Below are positions 28,947-40,258 of a DNA stretch of 64,000 nt, piece by piece. Source of the stretch: Gracilibacillus boraciitolerans JCM 21714 (GTDB lineage: Bacteria > Bacillota > Bacilli > Bacillales > Amphibacillaceae); contig NZ_BAVS01000009.1 in assembly GCF_000521485.1 (NCBI RefSeq), forward strand, positions 44,878 to 108,877, written 5' to 3'. Within the stretch, counting starts at the first letter, position 1, and every line of letters starts with the position of its first letter. The position numbers were made by a program, and so were the translations under genes. The notes below the pieces were generated by a model, which had not been told where the DNA came from, ran no database searches, and saw only the letters and a program-made list of their open reading frames with translations.

Positions 28947-29280
28947 AGAATATAATACACAAAGACTTATACTTCTATTTCAACATTAGTTTAACGATAT
29001 TACTTAATGGAAAAGCAATTTTAATGCAAATTTTCTTGTTAATTATGATAAGAACCTAATTAGTAGTTTGTAAAAATAAAAATTGCAAAAAGTCATAATA
29101 TCAATAATGAAAGGGCTTTTTTGCAATAGCGGAAAGCTTTTGTAGAGTGTATGATGAGTGTAATCAAACGAATTAAAAAGAAGAGACATTCTGGAAAGGG
29201 GGGAAGTGGCGTTCACTATTTAGATTGATAATCCTATTAATAACAGGTTTTAGAATGAGTGATTATGAGGAGGGTTAAAA
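28947..29280 (+). promoter_or_regulatory. Upstream region of the ABC permease operon
   Basis: About 330 bases without a gene. ATTGCAAAAAG (about 29083) pairs with CTTTTTTGCAAT (about 29116). A GGAGGG SD at 29270 serves the TTG start at 29281. I could not find a convincing copy of the tandem operator here. Confidence 0.3.
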
Positions 29281-30264
29281 TTGGAGCAAGCAATTTATGA
29301 GGACAAGCGAACTTCTAAGATTGATAAAGAAGAAAAGCGGACAATTCTAGTAAAAAGGAAACGAAACCTGAAAAAATTCATGCCTCTTTTTATAATGATG
29401 TTACCAGGTTTGCTTTATTTTTTAATAAACAATTATTTACCGATGTTAGGTATGGTAATTGCATTTAAAGAGATAAATTTTACCGTAGGTATTATAGAAA
29501 GTGACTGGGTAGGATTTAAAAATTTTGAATATTTATTCAGTACTAAAGATGCGTGGATCATTACAAGAAATACAATTCTTTATAACGTAGTATTTATTAT
29601 TTTAACAATGTCGATTTCTATTGGGATTGCTATATTATTAAATGAAATTAAAAATAAAATATTTGTTCAATTTTATCAAAGTATCATATTATTGCCGCAT
29701 TTAATTTCATTTGTAATTATTAGTTATTTAGTATATTCAGCTTTAAGTTTAGATACAGGTTTTATGAATAATACAGTTCTTCCAGCCATAGGAGAGGATA
29801 GAGTTTCCTGGTATATGGAGCCGCAGTATTGGCCGTATATATTAACTTCTGTCCATTTATGGAAAGGTATTGGTTTTAGTACATTGATTTATTTTGCCGC
29901 TGTTATTGGGATAAGTGAAGAATATTACGAAGCTGCAAAGTTAGATGGTGCCAGCAAGTTTAAACAAATATTTAAAATTACGATTCCTTTGATAACTCCA
30001 GTTATTATATTATTGACCTTGCTCGCGATAGGTAGAATTTTTTACGCTGATTTTGGTCTGTTCTATCAAGTCCCAATGAATTCAGGTATGTTATTTGATA
30101 CAACAAATGTAATAGATACCTATGTATTTAGAGGGTTACTTGGTTTAGGTGATGTGAGCATGGCTACAGCTGCTGGTGTATATCAATCTATAGTAGGATT
30201 TATTCTAGTATTAACAGCTAATTTCATAATTAGAAGAGTTAGTAAGGAAAACGCATTATTTTAA
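29281..30264 (+). CDS. Sugar ABC transporter permease (LplB type)
   Basis: 327 residues, TTG start after GAGGAGGG. Six TM segments (first FMPLFIMMLPGLLYFLINNY); the EAA loop EEYYEAAKLDGASKFKQIF near residue 217 is that of LplB/YteP-type permeases that pair with the next gene. Imports oligosaccharides with one of the two lipoproteins encoded downstream; no ATPase is present here, so it must use a shared MsmX-like ATPase. Confidence 0.85.
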   Translation: MEQAIYEDKRTSKIDKEEKRTILVKRKRNLKKFMPLFIMMLPGLLYFLINNYLPMLGMVIAFKEINFTVGIIESDWVGFKNFEYLFSTKDAWIITRNTILYNVVFIILTMSISIGIAILLNEIKNKIFVQFYQSIILLPHLISFVIISYLVYSALSLDTGFMNNTVLPAIGEDRVSWYMEPQYWPYILTSVHLWKGIGFSTLIYFAAVIGISEEYYEAAKLDGASKFKQIFKITIPLITPVIILLTLLAIGRIFYADFGLFYQVPMNSGMLFDTTNVIDTYVFRGLLGLGDVSMATAAGVYQSIVGFILVLTANFIIRRVSKENALF

Positions 30265-30294
30265 AATAACTATCAAAAGTAAAGGAGGATTTTT

Positions 30295-31179
30295 ATGAAC
30301 GATGAAAAAAGATGGCAAATATATGGTCATGTAGTAATGATAATTTTATCAGTCTTGGCAATAGTACCCTTTGTATTATTAATTATTGCGTCCCTTACAG
30401 ATGAAGCAGTTATTCTTGCAGAAGGTTATAGTTTCTTTCCTTCAGAATTGAGTTTGGAAGCATATAAATATTTATGGAACATGAATGACATAATTACTCG
30501 AGCATATGGAGTAACTCTATTTATAACAGCATTCGGAACTGTTATAAGTTTAGTCATAACATCATTGTTAGCGTATCCATTATCAAGAAAAGATTTGCCA
30601 TACAAAAATTTGTTTGCGTTTCTTGTATTTTTCACTCTACTTTTTAATGGTGGATTAGTGCCAACGTATTTTGTTTATACACAAGTATTTGATTTAAAGA
30701 ATACAATTTGGGCTCTTATTATACCAATTATTCTCACGAACGGTTTTAATGTCCTATTGATGAGAACATTTTTCAAAGAATCGGTGCCGGATGCGCTTAT
30801 TGAATCAGCTAGGATAGATGGTGCTGGAGAGTGGAGAACATTATGGTCTGTCGTTTTACCTTTAGCCACACCAATAATGGCTACAATTGGTTTATTTCAA
30901 GCTGTTATATTTTGGAACGATTGGATGAATGGTTTAGTATTCCTTACAGATACAAGATTATATAGTTTACAAGTATTATTAAATAGAATATTGGAGGATA
31001 TTCAATTTTTGCGAACGGCTGATCTAGGTGGACAAGCGAGCGATGCCATGGCAAATTTACCTAGTGCTTCTATTAGAATGGCGATTGCAGCGATTGGTGT
31101 CATACCAATGCTTATTGCATATCCTTTTTTTCAAAAGTATCTAAAGAAAGGAATTGCACTTGGTGGTGTCAAAGGATAG
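30295..31179 (+). CDS. Sugar ABC transporter permease (YtcP/LplC type)
   Basis: 294 residues after AAAGGAGG. Six TM segments, first VVMIILSVLAIVPFVLLIIAS; EAA loop PDALIESARIDGAGEWRTLW near residue 165. Forms the heterodimeric channel with the LplB-type protein. Ends LKKGIALGGVKG, the standard C-terminus of this family. Confidence 0.87.
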   Translation: MNDEKRWQIYGHVVMIILSVLAIVPFVLLIIASLTDEAVILAEGYSFFPSELSLEAYKYLWNMNDIITRAYGVTLFITAFGTVISLVITSLLAYPLSRKDLPYKNLFAFLVFFTLLFNGGLVPTYFVYTQVFDLKNTIWALIIPIILTNGFNVLLMRTFFKESVPDALIESARIDGAGEWRTLWSVVLPLATPIMATIGLFQAVIFWNDWMNGLVFLTDTRLYSLQVLLNRILEDIQFLRTADLGGQASDAMANLPSASIRMAIAAIGVIPMLIAYPFFQKYLKKGIALGGVKG

Positions 31180-31324
31180 TTCCTATCTAAATTATAAGTC
31201 CTTTACTCAAGGAGCTTAGCCTTTTTAAAAGTCTATATTAAGCCTAGTATTCTAAAATATAGAATACTTTAATTCTATCATGAGCGTTTGAGTAAAAAAA
31301 TGTTTATTAAGGAGGATTTTTAAC

Positions 31325-32593
31325 GTGAATCGTTCATACAAGACGGTTACAGAAGTTACAGATTGGGGGGGACCTTATGTAACAAAATTAATTCTTCCAT
31401 TGCCTGAATCTGTTGAGTCAGAAATTTTAGCTGAGGATACTTTTAATGTGTATGTTGAGCGTCGTAATAAAATTAACGGTGATGTACTTGAACTTAGAAA
31501 GGACTTTACATCAGAAGAAAAGTACTTGTCAAAAGGATATTGTAAAGTGATTAAAACATATGCGTCAGATGAGAAAGGAAACATCAAAGTGGAGGGTAAA
31601 TATGCTACGCTAGAACTTGAATGTGAACCGATTTATCGTATAAATTCTGAGATAGCTTTATTAAAATCACATAATGAATATGTTTACTGTAATTTCTATA
31701 TCACACAAATAAAAGAAATAAAAACAAAAGATAAAATTCTTGGACTTGTTTATGATCAACTTATTAGCAATAATATGGATCAAATAAAAGGTTGGACTAA
31801 TAGTGAACCTACTAATATGGAGACATCGCTTCGTTATGGTTATTACAAACCGATACAAAACAAAGGTGAACATCCTTTAATTATTTGGTTACATGGTGCG
31901 GGAGAAGGTGGTTATGACACTACTATTGCTTATACTGGAAACAATGTTGTAAACCTATCGAGTGATAAAATACAACAACTTTTTAATGGAGCTTATGTAC
32001 TTGCGCCACAAGTACCAACAATGTGGATGGATGATGGCACTGGAAAATATACAATGAGTGGTAAATCCAAGTATGTGAAGGCTTTGAAATTACTGATTGA
32101 TGAATTTATCGATGTACATTCAAATATTGATGAAAATCGTATGTACATCGGTGGCTGTTCTAATGGTGGTTTTATGACGATGAGAATGATCATTGATTAT
32201 CCTGGATTTTTTACTGCAGCATTTCCTGTATGTGAAGCGCTACAAGATGATCTGATAACTGATGAGCAAATTACGGATATTAAAAACACTCCTATTTGGT
32301 TTACACACACCAAAAATGATACGATTGTAGATCCTAATACGACTGTTATCCCAACCTATAAGCGACTACTAAAAGCTGGGGCATCAGATGTTCATTTTAC
32401 TTTTTTTGATAAAATAGTAGATAACACAGGTACCTTTACAGATGAAGGAGATAAGCCATTTGAATTTTTTGGACATGCAAGTTGGATTTATATGCTAAAG
32501 GATAAATGTACTTTCGATTACGATGATTCGCCAGTAAATATAAATGGAAAAAATGTATCACTTCTTCAATGGTTAGCTTTACAAAATAAATAA
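31325..32593 (+). CDS. Serine esterase (alpha/beta hydrolase), probable carbohydrate esterase
   Basis: 422 residues, GTG start after AAGGAGG. The N-terminal ~165 residues form a beta-rich domain; the hydrolase domain starts LIIWLHGAGEGGYDT, has the nucleophile elbow IGGCSNGGFM (Ser about 279), an Asp in HTKNDTIVD and a His in FFGHASWIYM. No signal peptide, so the substrate is an imported oligosaccharide. It resembles esterases that strip acetyl or aromatic acyl groups. Position before the sensor kinase in a glycan locus supports that. Confidence 0.7.
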   Translation: MNRSYKTVTEVTDWGGPYVTKLILPLPESVESEILAEDTFNVYVERRNKINGDVLELRKDFTSEEKYLSKGYCKVIKTYASDEKGNIKVEGKYATLELECEPIYRINSEIALLKSHNEYVYCNFYITQIKEIKTKDKILGLVYDQLISNNMDQIKGWTNSEPTNMETSLRYGYYKPIQNKGEHPLIIWLHGAGEGGYDTTIAYTGNNVVNLSSDKIQQLFNGAYVLAPQVPTMWMDDGTGKYTMSGKSKYVKALKLLIDEFIDVHSNIDENRMYIGGCSNGGFMTMRMIIDYPGFFTAAFPVCEALQDDLITDEQITDIKNTPIWFTHTKNDTIVDPNTTVIPTYKRLLKAGASDVHFTFFDKIVDNTGTFTDEGDKPFEFFGHASWIYMLKDKCTFDYDDSPVNINGKNVSLLQWLALQNK

Positions 32594-32613
32594 ACATATA
32601 CAACACAGATAAA

Positions 32614-32660
32614 TGATAACGCTTTCTTATTAATGTGTTTATTGTTTAAGAGTGTTAAAG
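32614..32660 (+). promoter_or_regulatory. Cre/AraC-like site before the YesM kinase gene
   Basis: TGATAACGCTTTCT (32614-32627) fits a cre box, and TAAGAGTGTTAAA (32647-32659) is a weak copy of the second element found elsewhere, here 33 bp away (three turns) instead of 22. It may allow autoregulation. Confidence 0.4.
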
Positions 32661-32781
32661 TCTTTACAAAAATTATTATAAAAAAAGTATTACTCTCCTT
32701 AGATAATTTGCATTTATGCATTGCTATAACCAGAAAATAAACATATAATGATGGAAATTAAAAGGTCATCTAAAGAAATGC

Positions 32782-34525
32782 GTGGTGGTTAAAGTGAAAA
32801 TAATAAAAAAAATTCCATATAATTCGATTAGTTTTAAATTAATTACCACAATACTTATCATGACAATTCCATTAATTTTATTGTTGATTTATAGTAATAC
32901 GTATGCTAGTCAAGTTGTTCGTAGCCAAGTTGCTAGTTCTTATCAAAACATAATGGAAAGTTACATGAATCAATTAGACAGAGATCTTGAGAATACGAAT
33001 ATGTATATCCACAATATGATTGCATTAGATGATAATTTTCTTTCTATTGAACAATCAAGATCGGATGCCGATTATTCAATGGCAAAAATTCTTTTCGTAA
33101 ATGATTTAAAACAACAATTACCTCTATACAGTGTAATTGATGCCTTTTGGGTTTATAAGATCTCAAAACAAGATTTAATTAGTGTTTATAATTATCGACC
33201 AGCATATACAAAACAATTAGATATAAATAGTTATTTTATTGATTATCTTGAAAATAATTGGTCGAATGAAAGCGGTACCTATAAATGGCAATCACATAAA
33301 ATAGGTGAAAAGTATTATATTGCTTATTTTATTAAAAGAGGAGATGTTTATTTTGGTGCTTGGATTGATTTGAATAGGTTAAATTCAAGAATAGAAATCA
33401 GTGATTTAGGACCAAAAAGTGGAAGTTGGTTTATTTCAAGTGATGGAAATATTATGGCAAATCAATGGGGGGGATTAGCAGATAACCAAATAAAAGAAAA
33501 AATAAGTACCATCGAAAACTTATCATTTGAAAATAGTGAAGATGCTGTTATTATTCGAGAAAAATCAGTTAATTCTGACACGAGCTTGGTATCTGCTATT
33601 CCTAACGAAACAATATTAGAGAATATTCCATTATTACAGAGAATGAGTTGGATGTTAATTGTCTTATCTCTTTTTGTCATTCCAGTTTGTCTTTATATTA
33701 TAAGAAAAATTATACTTATTCCGATTTACCGTTTAGTGAAAGCCATGAAGCATATTCAAAACAATAATTTGAACTACCGAATCTCAGAGTATAAATCGGC
33801 TGATGAATATATTTTAATGAATAAGACCTTTAATCGTATGCTTTCACAAATAGAACAGTTAAAAATTGATGTCTATGAGGAAAAAATAAATAAGCAACAT
33901 GAAGAGTTACAACATTTGAAATTACAAATAAATCCTCACTTTTTTTTTAAATTCTTTAAATATATTGTATAGTTTAGCAAAGCTAAAAGATTATGAATTA
34001 ATAAAAGAATTGACATTATCATTAATTAAGTATTTTCAATTTGTTTTTCGTAATAAGTCTACATTTGTTAGCTTAAAAGATGAAGTCGGACATACAACGA
34101 ACTATTTGAAAATACAAGAATTACGATATCTTAACCAATTTAGCTATACTATTATCGTTCCAACTTATTTAGAGGATACCCGAATTCCTCCTTTGCTTAT
34201 ATTAACGTTTGTTGAAAATGCAGTGAAGCACGCTGTCTCATTAGATGAAGAAATACAAATTAACGTAGAAGTAAAAATAATTGAAAAGAAAGACGCCCCC
34301 CCATTTTTGAATATCAATATAGTTGATACCGGAGTCGGGTTTTCTGAGGAACTCTTAACCAAACTGAATAGCCATCAAACAATCGTTAATGAACAAGGAG
34401 AACATACAGGAATATGGAATATAGATAGAAGGTTAACACTTTTATATGATGGACATGCTTATTTGGAATTTCGTAATAATCAACCATCAGGAGCGATTGT
34501 GGAAGTATTTATTCCTTTATCTTAA
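32782..34525 (+). CDS. yesM: YesM-type sensor histidine kinase, frameshifted
   Basis: About 580 residues. TM1 near residues 17-40 (ISFKLITTILIMTIPLILLLI), extracellular sensor, TM2 near 290-315, then HAMP and the His_kinase domain LKLQINPHFF (His about 388). A T9 run at 33950-33958 has one T too many; with eight, the text is NPHFFLNSLNILYSLAKLKDYE and joins the frame 33965-34525 with ENAVKH and DTGVGFSE (ATP-binding). It senses an extracellular oligosaccharide and phosphorylates the regulator encoded next. Start could be GTG 32782 or 32794. Confidence 0.78.
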
Positions 34526-34554
34526 TTGAAGAATAAAGCAAGGGGGGTAATAAT

Positions 34555-36150
34555 ATGTACCGTTTATTAATTGTTGATGACGATTATTTCTTCATAAAAG
34601 GTTTACAAAGCGATATTAATCAAGAACAATTTAATATTTCTGAAATTGTTTCTGCTATAAACATTAGACAAGCGAAAAAAATAATTAAAAATCAAAAAAT
34701 TGATTTTATTTTGTGTGATATAGAGATGCCACAAGGTACAGGGATAGAATTATTAGAATGGATGACAAACGAAAATCATAATATTCCTTTGATATTTTTA
34801 ACAAGTCATGCTCAATTTTCCTATGCAAAGCAGGCCATCCAACTAGGTAGCGTTGATTATCTTTTAAAGCCGGCTTCAGAAGAAGATTTAGAGAAGGTCA
34901 TTAAAAAGGCAATAGATCAAATTAACCAATCTGATCAACTGAAAAACTTAAATTATTATAAAAAGCTATGGAATCTTCATCACCCATTAATTATCGAACG
35001 TTTTTGGTTAGACATTATTAATAAATCGATTCCTAATCAAATGAATATAATAGAAAAAGTTGCACTTAAAAGAAATATTCCATTTTCTAATAAACTAATA
35101 TTCCTACCTATTTTAATTCGAATACAAAGATGGCATATGGATACATATAATTCAAGCAGTGATCAAAAAACGATAGAATATGGAGTGAGAAAACTAGCTG
35201 AGGAAGTATTTTTTGATGGTGACAATAAAGGCAATTATATTCAGTTAAAAGATGAATTATCATTAATTATTGTAACCATGGATGCTAGAGAATCGTATTA
35301 TCGACCTATTTTAGAAGAAAAAGGGAAAAAATTTATCAATCTGTGTAATATGTGGTTTCGCTGTGATCTTACTTGCTATTTTGGAGAGCAGATTGCATTT
35401 GTCGATATGTATGATCAAGTGGAAAATTTAAAAGTATTAGAAATTAATAATGTCACTTACGATAATACTTTATTATTTCTGAAAGATGCTATGAAAACAA
35501 ATAGAGATATTCAACTACCAGACATGAAGACTTGGGTTAATATGTTAAAAAACAGTGCATTCACTCAAGTTTCATTAGAAATTGAAACATATTTAAAAGA
35601 AGCAAAAGACGTAAATGTATATTTTTTAAGGAATTTTCAACAGAATTTGTTACAGATGATTTATTTAGTATTAAATTATAAAGGAATACAAGCTTATCAA
35701 TTATTTGGTGCTAAAGAGTCAATAGAGCTATCAAACAAAGCGGTACATTCTATTAAAGACATGATTATATGGATTCGTCATGTTATAAATAAAGCTGCTT
35801 ATCAAACTTCTAGAGTAAAGGAAACAAATACTATTGTTGAAACAGTTTTATGTTATATAGATCAAAATATTGACAAGCCAGATCTTTCTAGATCAGAAAT
35901 TGCTGAACAAGTTTTTCTAAATGAAGATTATTTGTCAAGGCTTTTTAAGAAGGAATTGGGTATACCGCTTTCAAATTATATAATGGATCAGAGAATAAAA
36001 TTAGCGAGGGAACTACTTCTAAAAACTGACATTTCGATCAGTAACATTGCCTTTTCAGTTGGATATTCCAATTTTTCTCATTTTTCTAAAGTTTTTAAAG
36101 ATAAAACATCTTATAATCCTTCAGAATTCCGTAAAAAAATGTTGTGTTAA
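34555..36150 (+). CDS. yesN: YesN-type response regulator with AraC DNA-binding domain
   Basis: 531 residues. Receiver domain 1-120 with acidic pocket DDD (8-10), phospho-acceptor Asp55 (FILCDIEMPQG) and Lys in LLKPA. A large middle region, then an AraC/XylS C-terminal domain of two HTH motifs (DLSRSEIAEQVFLNEDYLSRLF and ISISNIAFSVGYSNFSHFSKVF). Such regulators bind two direct repeats about 21-22 bp apart, as found upstream of 22401, 38636 and 41176. Cognate of the YesM-type kinase. Confidence 0.9.
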   Translation: MYRLLIVDDDYFFIKGLQSDINQEQFNISEIVSAINIRQAKKIIKNQKIDFILCDIEMPQGTGIELLEWMTNENHNIPLIFLTSHAQFSYAKQAIQLGSVDYLLKPASEEDLEKVIKKAIDQINQSDQLKNLNYYKKLWNLHHPLIIERFWLDIINKSIPNQMNIIEKVALKRNIPFSNKLIFLPILIRIQRWHMDTYNSSSDQKTIEYGVRKLAEEVFFDGDNKGNYIQLKDELSLIIVTMDARESYYRPILEEKGKKFINLCNMWFRCDLTCYFGEQIAFVDMYDQVENLKVLEINNVTYDNTLLFLKDAMKTNRDIQLPDMKTWVNMLKNSAFTQVSLEIETYLKEAKDVNVYFLRNFQQNLLQMIYLVLNYKGIQAYQLFGAKESIELSNKAVHSIKDMIIWIRHVINKAAYQTSRVKETNTIVETVLCYIDQNIDKPDLSRSEIAEQVFLNEDYLSRLFKKELGIPLSNYIMDQRIKLARELLLKTDISISNIAFSVGYSNFSHFSKVFKDKTSYNPSEFRKKMLC

Positions 36151-36256
36151 CCGAATATGTTGAGTTTGAGTTACAATTTTTAACCTACCTATCTATTATT
36201 TTCGAAAGTATATAATTAAGTAATTTGGAGTTAAGAATTTTAGAGGAGTGTAGAGA

Positions 36257-38482
36257 ATGATTAAATATATAAAGAATAGCAAAGGACCTACCTTAGGATA
36301 TTCAACAGATTCAGGTATCAAGTTTCTGAAAAAAGATGGTTATCGTTTCAAAGACCTCAACAAAAGCGGCCGATTAGAACCTTACAAAGATTGGCGCTTA
36401 TCTGCAGTAGAACGTGCAAAAGACTTAGCATCCAAATTATTCATCGAAGAAATTGCAGGTCTCATGCTATACAGTAGACATCAATCGATTCCTGCAACAC
36501 GAGGTCCATTTGTCAGTACATATAGTGGCAGCACATTTGAAGACAGTAATGCTCAGCCTTGGGAACTATCTGATCAACAGAAAGAATTTTTGGCAACGGA
36601 TCACTTGCGTCATGTTTTGATTACAACAGTAGAAAGTCCAAACGTTGCAGCAAAATGGAATAATAATGTACAAGCTTTAGTAGAAGGTGTCGGATTCGGT
36701 ATCCCAGCTAATAACAGTTCCGATCCGCGCCATGCTAGTGATGCGAGTAAAGAATTTAATGAAGGTGCAGGTGGTCATATTTCGATGTGGCCGGAAAGTT
36801 TAGGATTAGCGGCAACATTTAGCCCTGAAGTTGTGAAACGATTTGGTGAGATAGCGGCAAAAGAATACCGAGCATTAGGTTTAACAACTGCTCTTTCTCC
36901 ACAAATTGATATAGCAACAGATCCACGTTGGTATCGCTTTGAAGGGACGTTTGGTGAAGATCCACATTTATCTACAGATCTGTGTAGAGCGTATATTGAT
37001 GGTTTTCAAACCTCAACGGCAGATGCAGAAATTGAAGACGGTTGGGGGGGATATGATAGTGTCAATGCGATGGTGAAGCATTGGCTGGTGGTGGATCAGG
37101 TGAAGGTGGACGCGATGCTCATTGGGGGATTTGGGAAATATGCTGTCTATCCCGGAAATAATTTCAAGGAACATCTTAAGCCTTTTACGGAAGGTGCCTT
37201 TAAATTAGAGGAGAAAACGGAAAAAGCCGCAGCAGTAATGCCCTACTATACGATTTCCTATGATCAAGACCAAGTGAACGGTGAGAATGTCGGCAATTCT
37301 TACAATAAATATTTGATTCAAAATTTATTACAGGGGGGGACCTATCAATATGATGGTGTTGTTTGCACGGATTGGTTAATCACAGCAGATGAGCCGGAAA
37401 CTGTTGATCAATTTGCAGGAAAGCCATGGGGTGTAGAAGACTTAACCGTTGCTGAACGACATTATAAGCTATTGATGGCTGGCGTCGATCAGTTTGGTGG
37501 TAATAATGAAATAGAACCGATTTTGGAAGCTTATCAAATGGGAGTAGCTGAACATGGTGAAGCATTCATGCGCCAACGTATGGAGTGCTCTGCTATTAAA
37601 CTATTAAAAAATATTTTCCGAACCGGCCTTTTTGAAAATCCTTATCTAGATGAAGGAGAAGTAGTAAGATTGTTGGAAATCCAGAATTTATGGCAGAAGG
37701 TATAAAGCACAATTACAATCGATAGTGATGTTGAAAAACAAAGAGAATCTGTTACCACTAAAAGACAAGTTAACGGTATATGTTCCTAAGCGTTATTATC
37801 CAGAACAAGAAGATTGGTTTGGTAACAAAATTCCTGATAAAATGGAATATCCGATTCATCTAGATATAGTAAAGCAATTTTATCATGTAACCGATGATCC
37901 AGAACAAGCTGATTTTGCATTGGTTTGTATAAAGGGACCTGATTCAGGTGGTGGTTATCATAAAAGGGATCGTGAAGAAGGTGGCTCAGGTTACATTCCG
38001 ATTAGCTTACAATATCGCCCGTACGAAGCCACAATTGTACGACCAAGAAGTATAGCCGGTGATACACGAGAGGTTTTAGATCGTTCCTATAAAGGTAAAA
38101 AGGTATTCACAAACAATGAGTCGGATCTTGATTTAGTATTAGAAACTAAAGAAAAGATGAAAGATAAACCAGTGATGGTTCTCTTCATTTATCAAACCCA
38201 GCTATTGTATCTGAATTTGAACCTTATGTCGAAGGTCTACTTGTACATTTTGGAGTTCAGGATCAAGCTTTATTAGACATTGTATCAGGTAAAGCAGAGC
38301 CAACAGGACTCCTACCTATGCAAATGCCTATTAATATGAAAACGGTTGAAGAACAGTATGAAGATGTTCCACATGATATGGCACCTTATATGGATACAGA
38401 TGAACACGTATACAATTTTGGATTTGGATTAAATTGGTCTGGTTGTATCAAAGATAAGCGATCAAGTAAATATATGAGGTAA
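36257..38482 (+). CDS. Glycoside hydrolase family 3, with several indels
   Basis: About 740 residues when frames are joined. N-terminal TIM-barrel (SRHQSIPATRGPF, DPRWYRFEGTFGEDPHL), catalytic nucleophile region YDGVVCTDWLI (Asp about 375). From 37070 to 37135 the frame is locally wrong: a lost C and a gained G give HWLVVDQVKVD where family members have HWPGGGSGEGGRDAHWGFGKY. Later indels near 37665 (KIVGNPEFMAEG), 37705 (GYKAQLQSIVMLKN) and 38180 (LSNPAIVSEFEPYVEG) join the rest to GFGLNWSG at the end (38482). G7 runs at 37044 and 37334 insert a Gly. Removes terminal sugars from imported glycosides; no signal peptide. Confidence 0.75.
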
Positions 38483-38535
38483 AACGATGGAAAGAAGTTT
38501 TAATAGCTATATTTATCTAAAGGGAACACAAATCA

Positions 38536-38571
38536 TGAAATCGTTAACAATATTGTCATGAGAGTGTTAGT
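38536..38571 (+). promoter_or_regulatory. Tandem AraC-type operator before the first lipoprotein gene
   Basis: TGAAATCGTTAACA (38536-38549) and TGAGAGTGTTAGT (38559-38571), 23 bp apart. The second element is identical to that at 22324. Confidence 0.65.
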
Positions 38572-38635
38572 AAAAAGAATTTTATACTGATATGATTTAT
38601 GTTGTAAAGGAAAAGTCATTCAGGGAGGTTAAGAA

Positions 38636-40162
38636 ATGAAGAAGAAAGAGAGATTTTTTTTGAGAGTTTTTTTTCTAGCTGTGTTTATAGTTCTTTTAAC
38701 AGCGTGTAGCTCTGATACAGAGAGTAATGAGCAGGTTAGTGATGAAGATGGTGAGGTAAATGAAGAAACAGAGACATTAACTATTGCTTTTCCATATTTC
38801 TATGGAGAGCCGGAAGATTTAGAGAAAGTGGAAACAGAAATTAGTAAACTTGCAGAAGAAAAAATCAATACTACAGTTGATATTTTAGCTTTATCCATTT
38901 CTGCATATCAGCAACAAATGAACTTAATGCTTACAAGTGATGAAAAGTTAGATCTGATGGTAATTCTAGCAGATCAGTTAAGTCCACAAGTTAGTAGAGG
39001 TCAATTACATGAACTAGATAATAATTTAAGCGAAAATGGTCAAGGAATTATTGATGCGGTTGGAGAAGAATTTTTAGCAGCCACTAAAATTAATGGTAAA
39101 CAATATGCGATACCAACTGTTCGCGATATGGCAGCTAGTTATGGATTTATGATGTCAAAAGAATATGTAGATAAATATGACATAGATGTTGATCAGATCA
39201 AAACTATGGAAGACATGGGTGAAGTTTTGAGAATGGTAAAAGAAAACGAGCCAAATATGGAACCGTTAACATCAACTACTGTAGGTGAATCCATTATGGA
39301 AACGTTAAGATTTGTAGATCCATTATCTGATTTTAATGGGGGGGTATTACCTAATTATGATAATGATTTGCAGGTAGTCAACTTATATGAAATGCCTGAA
39401 TACGTTGAAAGATTAGAAATTTTAAGAGAGTGGTATCAAGAGGGATTAATTGTCCAAGATATTGCAACGAGCCAAACTACAAAAGATGAGTTATTAAAAG
39501 CTGGAAAAATATTTGCTTTTTCACAAGGAATGAAACCGGGTATTGAGACACAAAATTCTAGAGATATGAATCAAGATATGGTAGCGGCAGAAATTATTCC
39601 ACCTGTAGCGACTACATCAAATGTGGCAAGTATTATGTGGGGAATTCCAAGAAATTCAAAAATCCCTGAAAAAGCAATGGAATTTTTAAATCTTCTCTAT
39701 ATGGATAAAGAAATGTTCAATTTAATTAGTTGGGGAATCGAAGGCGAACATTATGTAAAAGTATCGGATAAAGTTATTACATATCCGGAAGGGGTAACCT
39801 CTGAAAACATTGGATATAGTTTTAATAGTAGTTGGTTATTCGGTAATCAATTCCTTTCTTATGTATTTGAAGGCGAGGATCCAGATATTTGGGAAGAAAC
39901 CAAAGAATTTAATGAAGAAGCAACTAAGTCTAAAGCTTTAGGTTTTAACTTTAATTCAGATCCTGTACGTACAGAGGTTGCTGCAGTGTCAAATGTTAAA
40001 GAGCAATATCTTTTAGGACTAGAAACTGGCTCGTTAGATCTTGAATCAGTGTATCCAGAATTTATTGAAAGGTTAAAAGAAGCAGGTATTGAAAAAATTA
40101 TTGAAGAAAAGCAAAGACAACTGGATGAGTGGGCAGAGATTAATGGTGTAGAAAAAGAATAA
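38636..40162 (+). CDS. Extracellular sugar-binding lipoprotein (ABC transporter), paralogue 1
   Basis: 508 residues after GGGAGG. Signal peptide with lipobox LLTAC (Cys24), acidic linker, then a type 1 solute-binding fold (LTIAFPYFYGEPEDLEKVE). It delivers oligosaccharide to the LplB/YtcP-type permease. About 70% of positions agree by eye with the lipoprotein at 41176. Its SWGIEGEHY segment has G4 (39732-39735) where the paralogue has G7. Confidence 0.88.
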   Translation: MKKKERFFLRVFFLAVFIVLLTACSSDTESNEQVSDEDGEVNEETETLTIAFPYFYGEPEDLEKVETEISKLAEEKINTTVDILALSISAYQQQMNLMLTSDEKLDLMVILADQLSPQVSRGQLHELDNNLSENGQGIIDAVGEEFLAATKINGKQYAIPTVRDMAASYGFMMSKEYVDKYDIDVDQIKTMEDMGEVLRMVKENEPNMEPLTSTTVGESIMETLRFVDPLSDFNGGVLPNYDNDLQVVNLYEMPEYVERLEILREWYQEGLIVQDIATSQTTKDELLKAGKIFAFSQGMKPGIETQNSRDMNQDMVAAEIIPPVATTSNVASIMWGIPRNSKIPEKAMEFLNLLYMDKEMFNLISWGIEGEHYVKVSDKVITYPEGVTSENIGYSFNSSWLFGNQFLSYVFEGEDPDIWEETKEFNEEATKSKALGFNFNSDPVRTEVAAVSNVKEQYLLGLETGSLDLESVYPEFIERLKEAGIEKIIEEKQRQLDEWAEINGVEKE

Positions 40163-40182
40163 GAAAGTTAATTGTTGAATAC

Positions 40183-40216
40183 TGATGCTGATTCAATATC
40201 AGCATCAGCTTTCTAT
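40183..40216 (+). terminator. Terminator after the first lipoprotein gene
   Basis: TGATGCTGAT (40183-40192) pairs with ATCAGCATCA (40198-40207), followed by GCTTTCTATT. Short U-run, so partial read-through into the YesL-like gene is possible. Confidence 0.55.
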
Positions 40217-40258
40217 TATTGCAAAGATATTAAGAGAAATCATAAAGGGAGATGTTTT

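Noticed and set aside
33942..33965. T9 tract in the sensor kinase as contingency locus
   Set aside because: Possible in principle, but the same window has indels at dozens of homopolymers, so an error or common decay is simpler.
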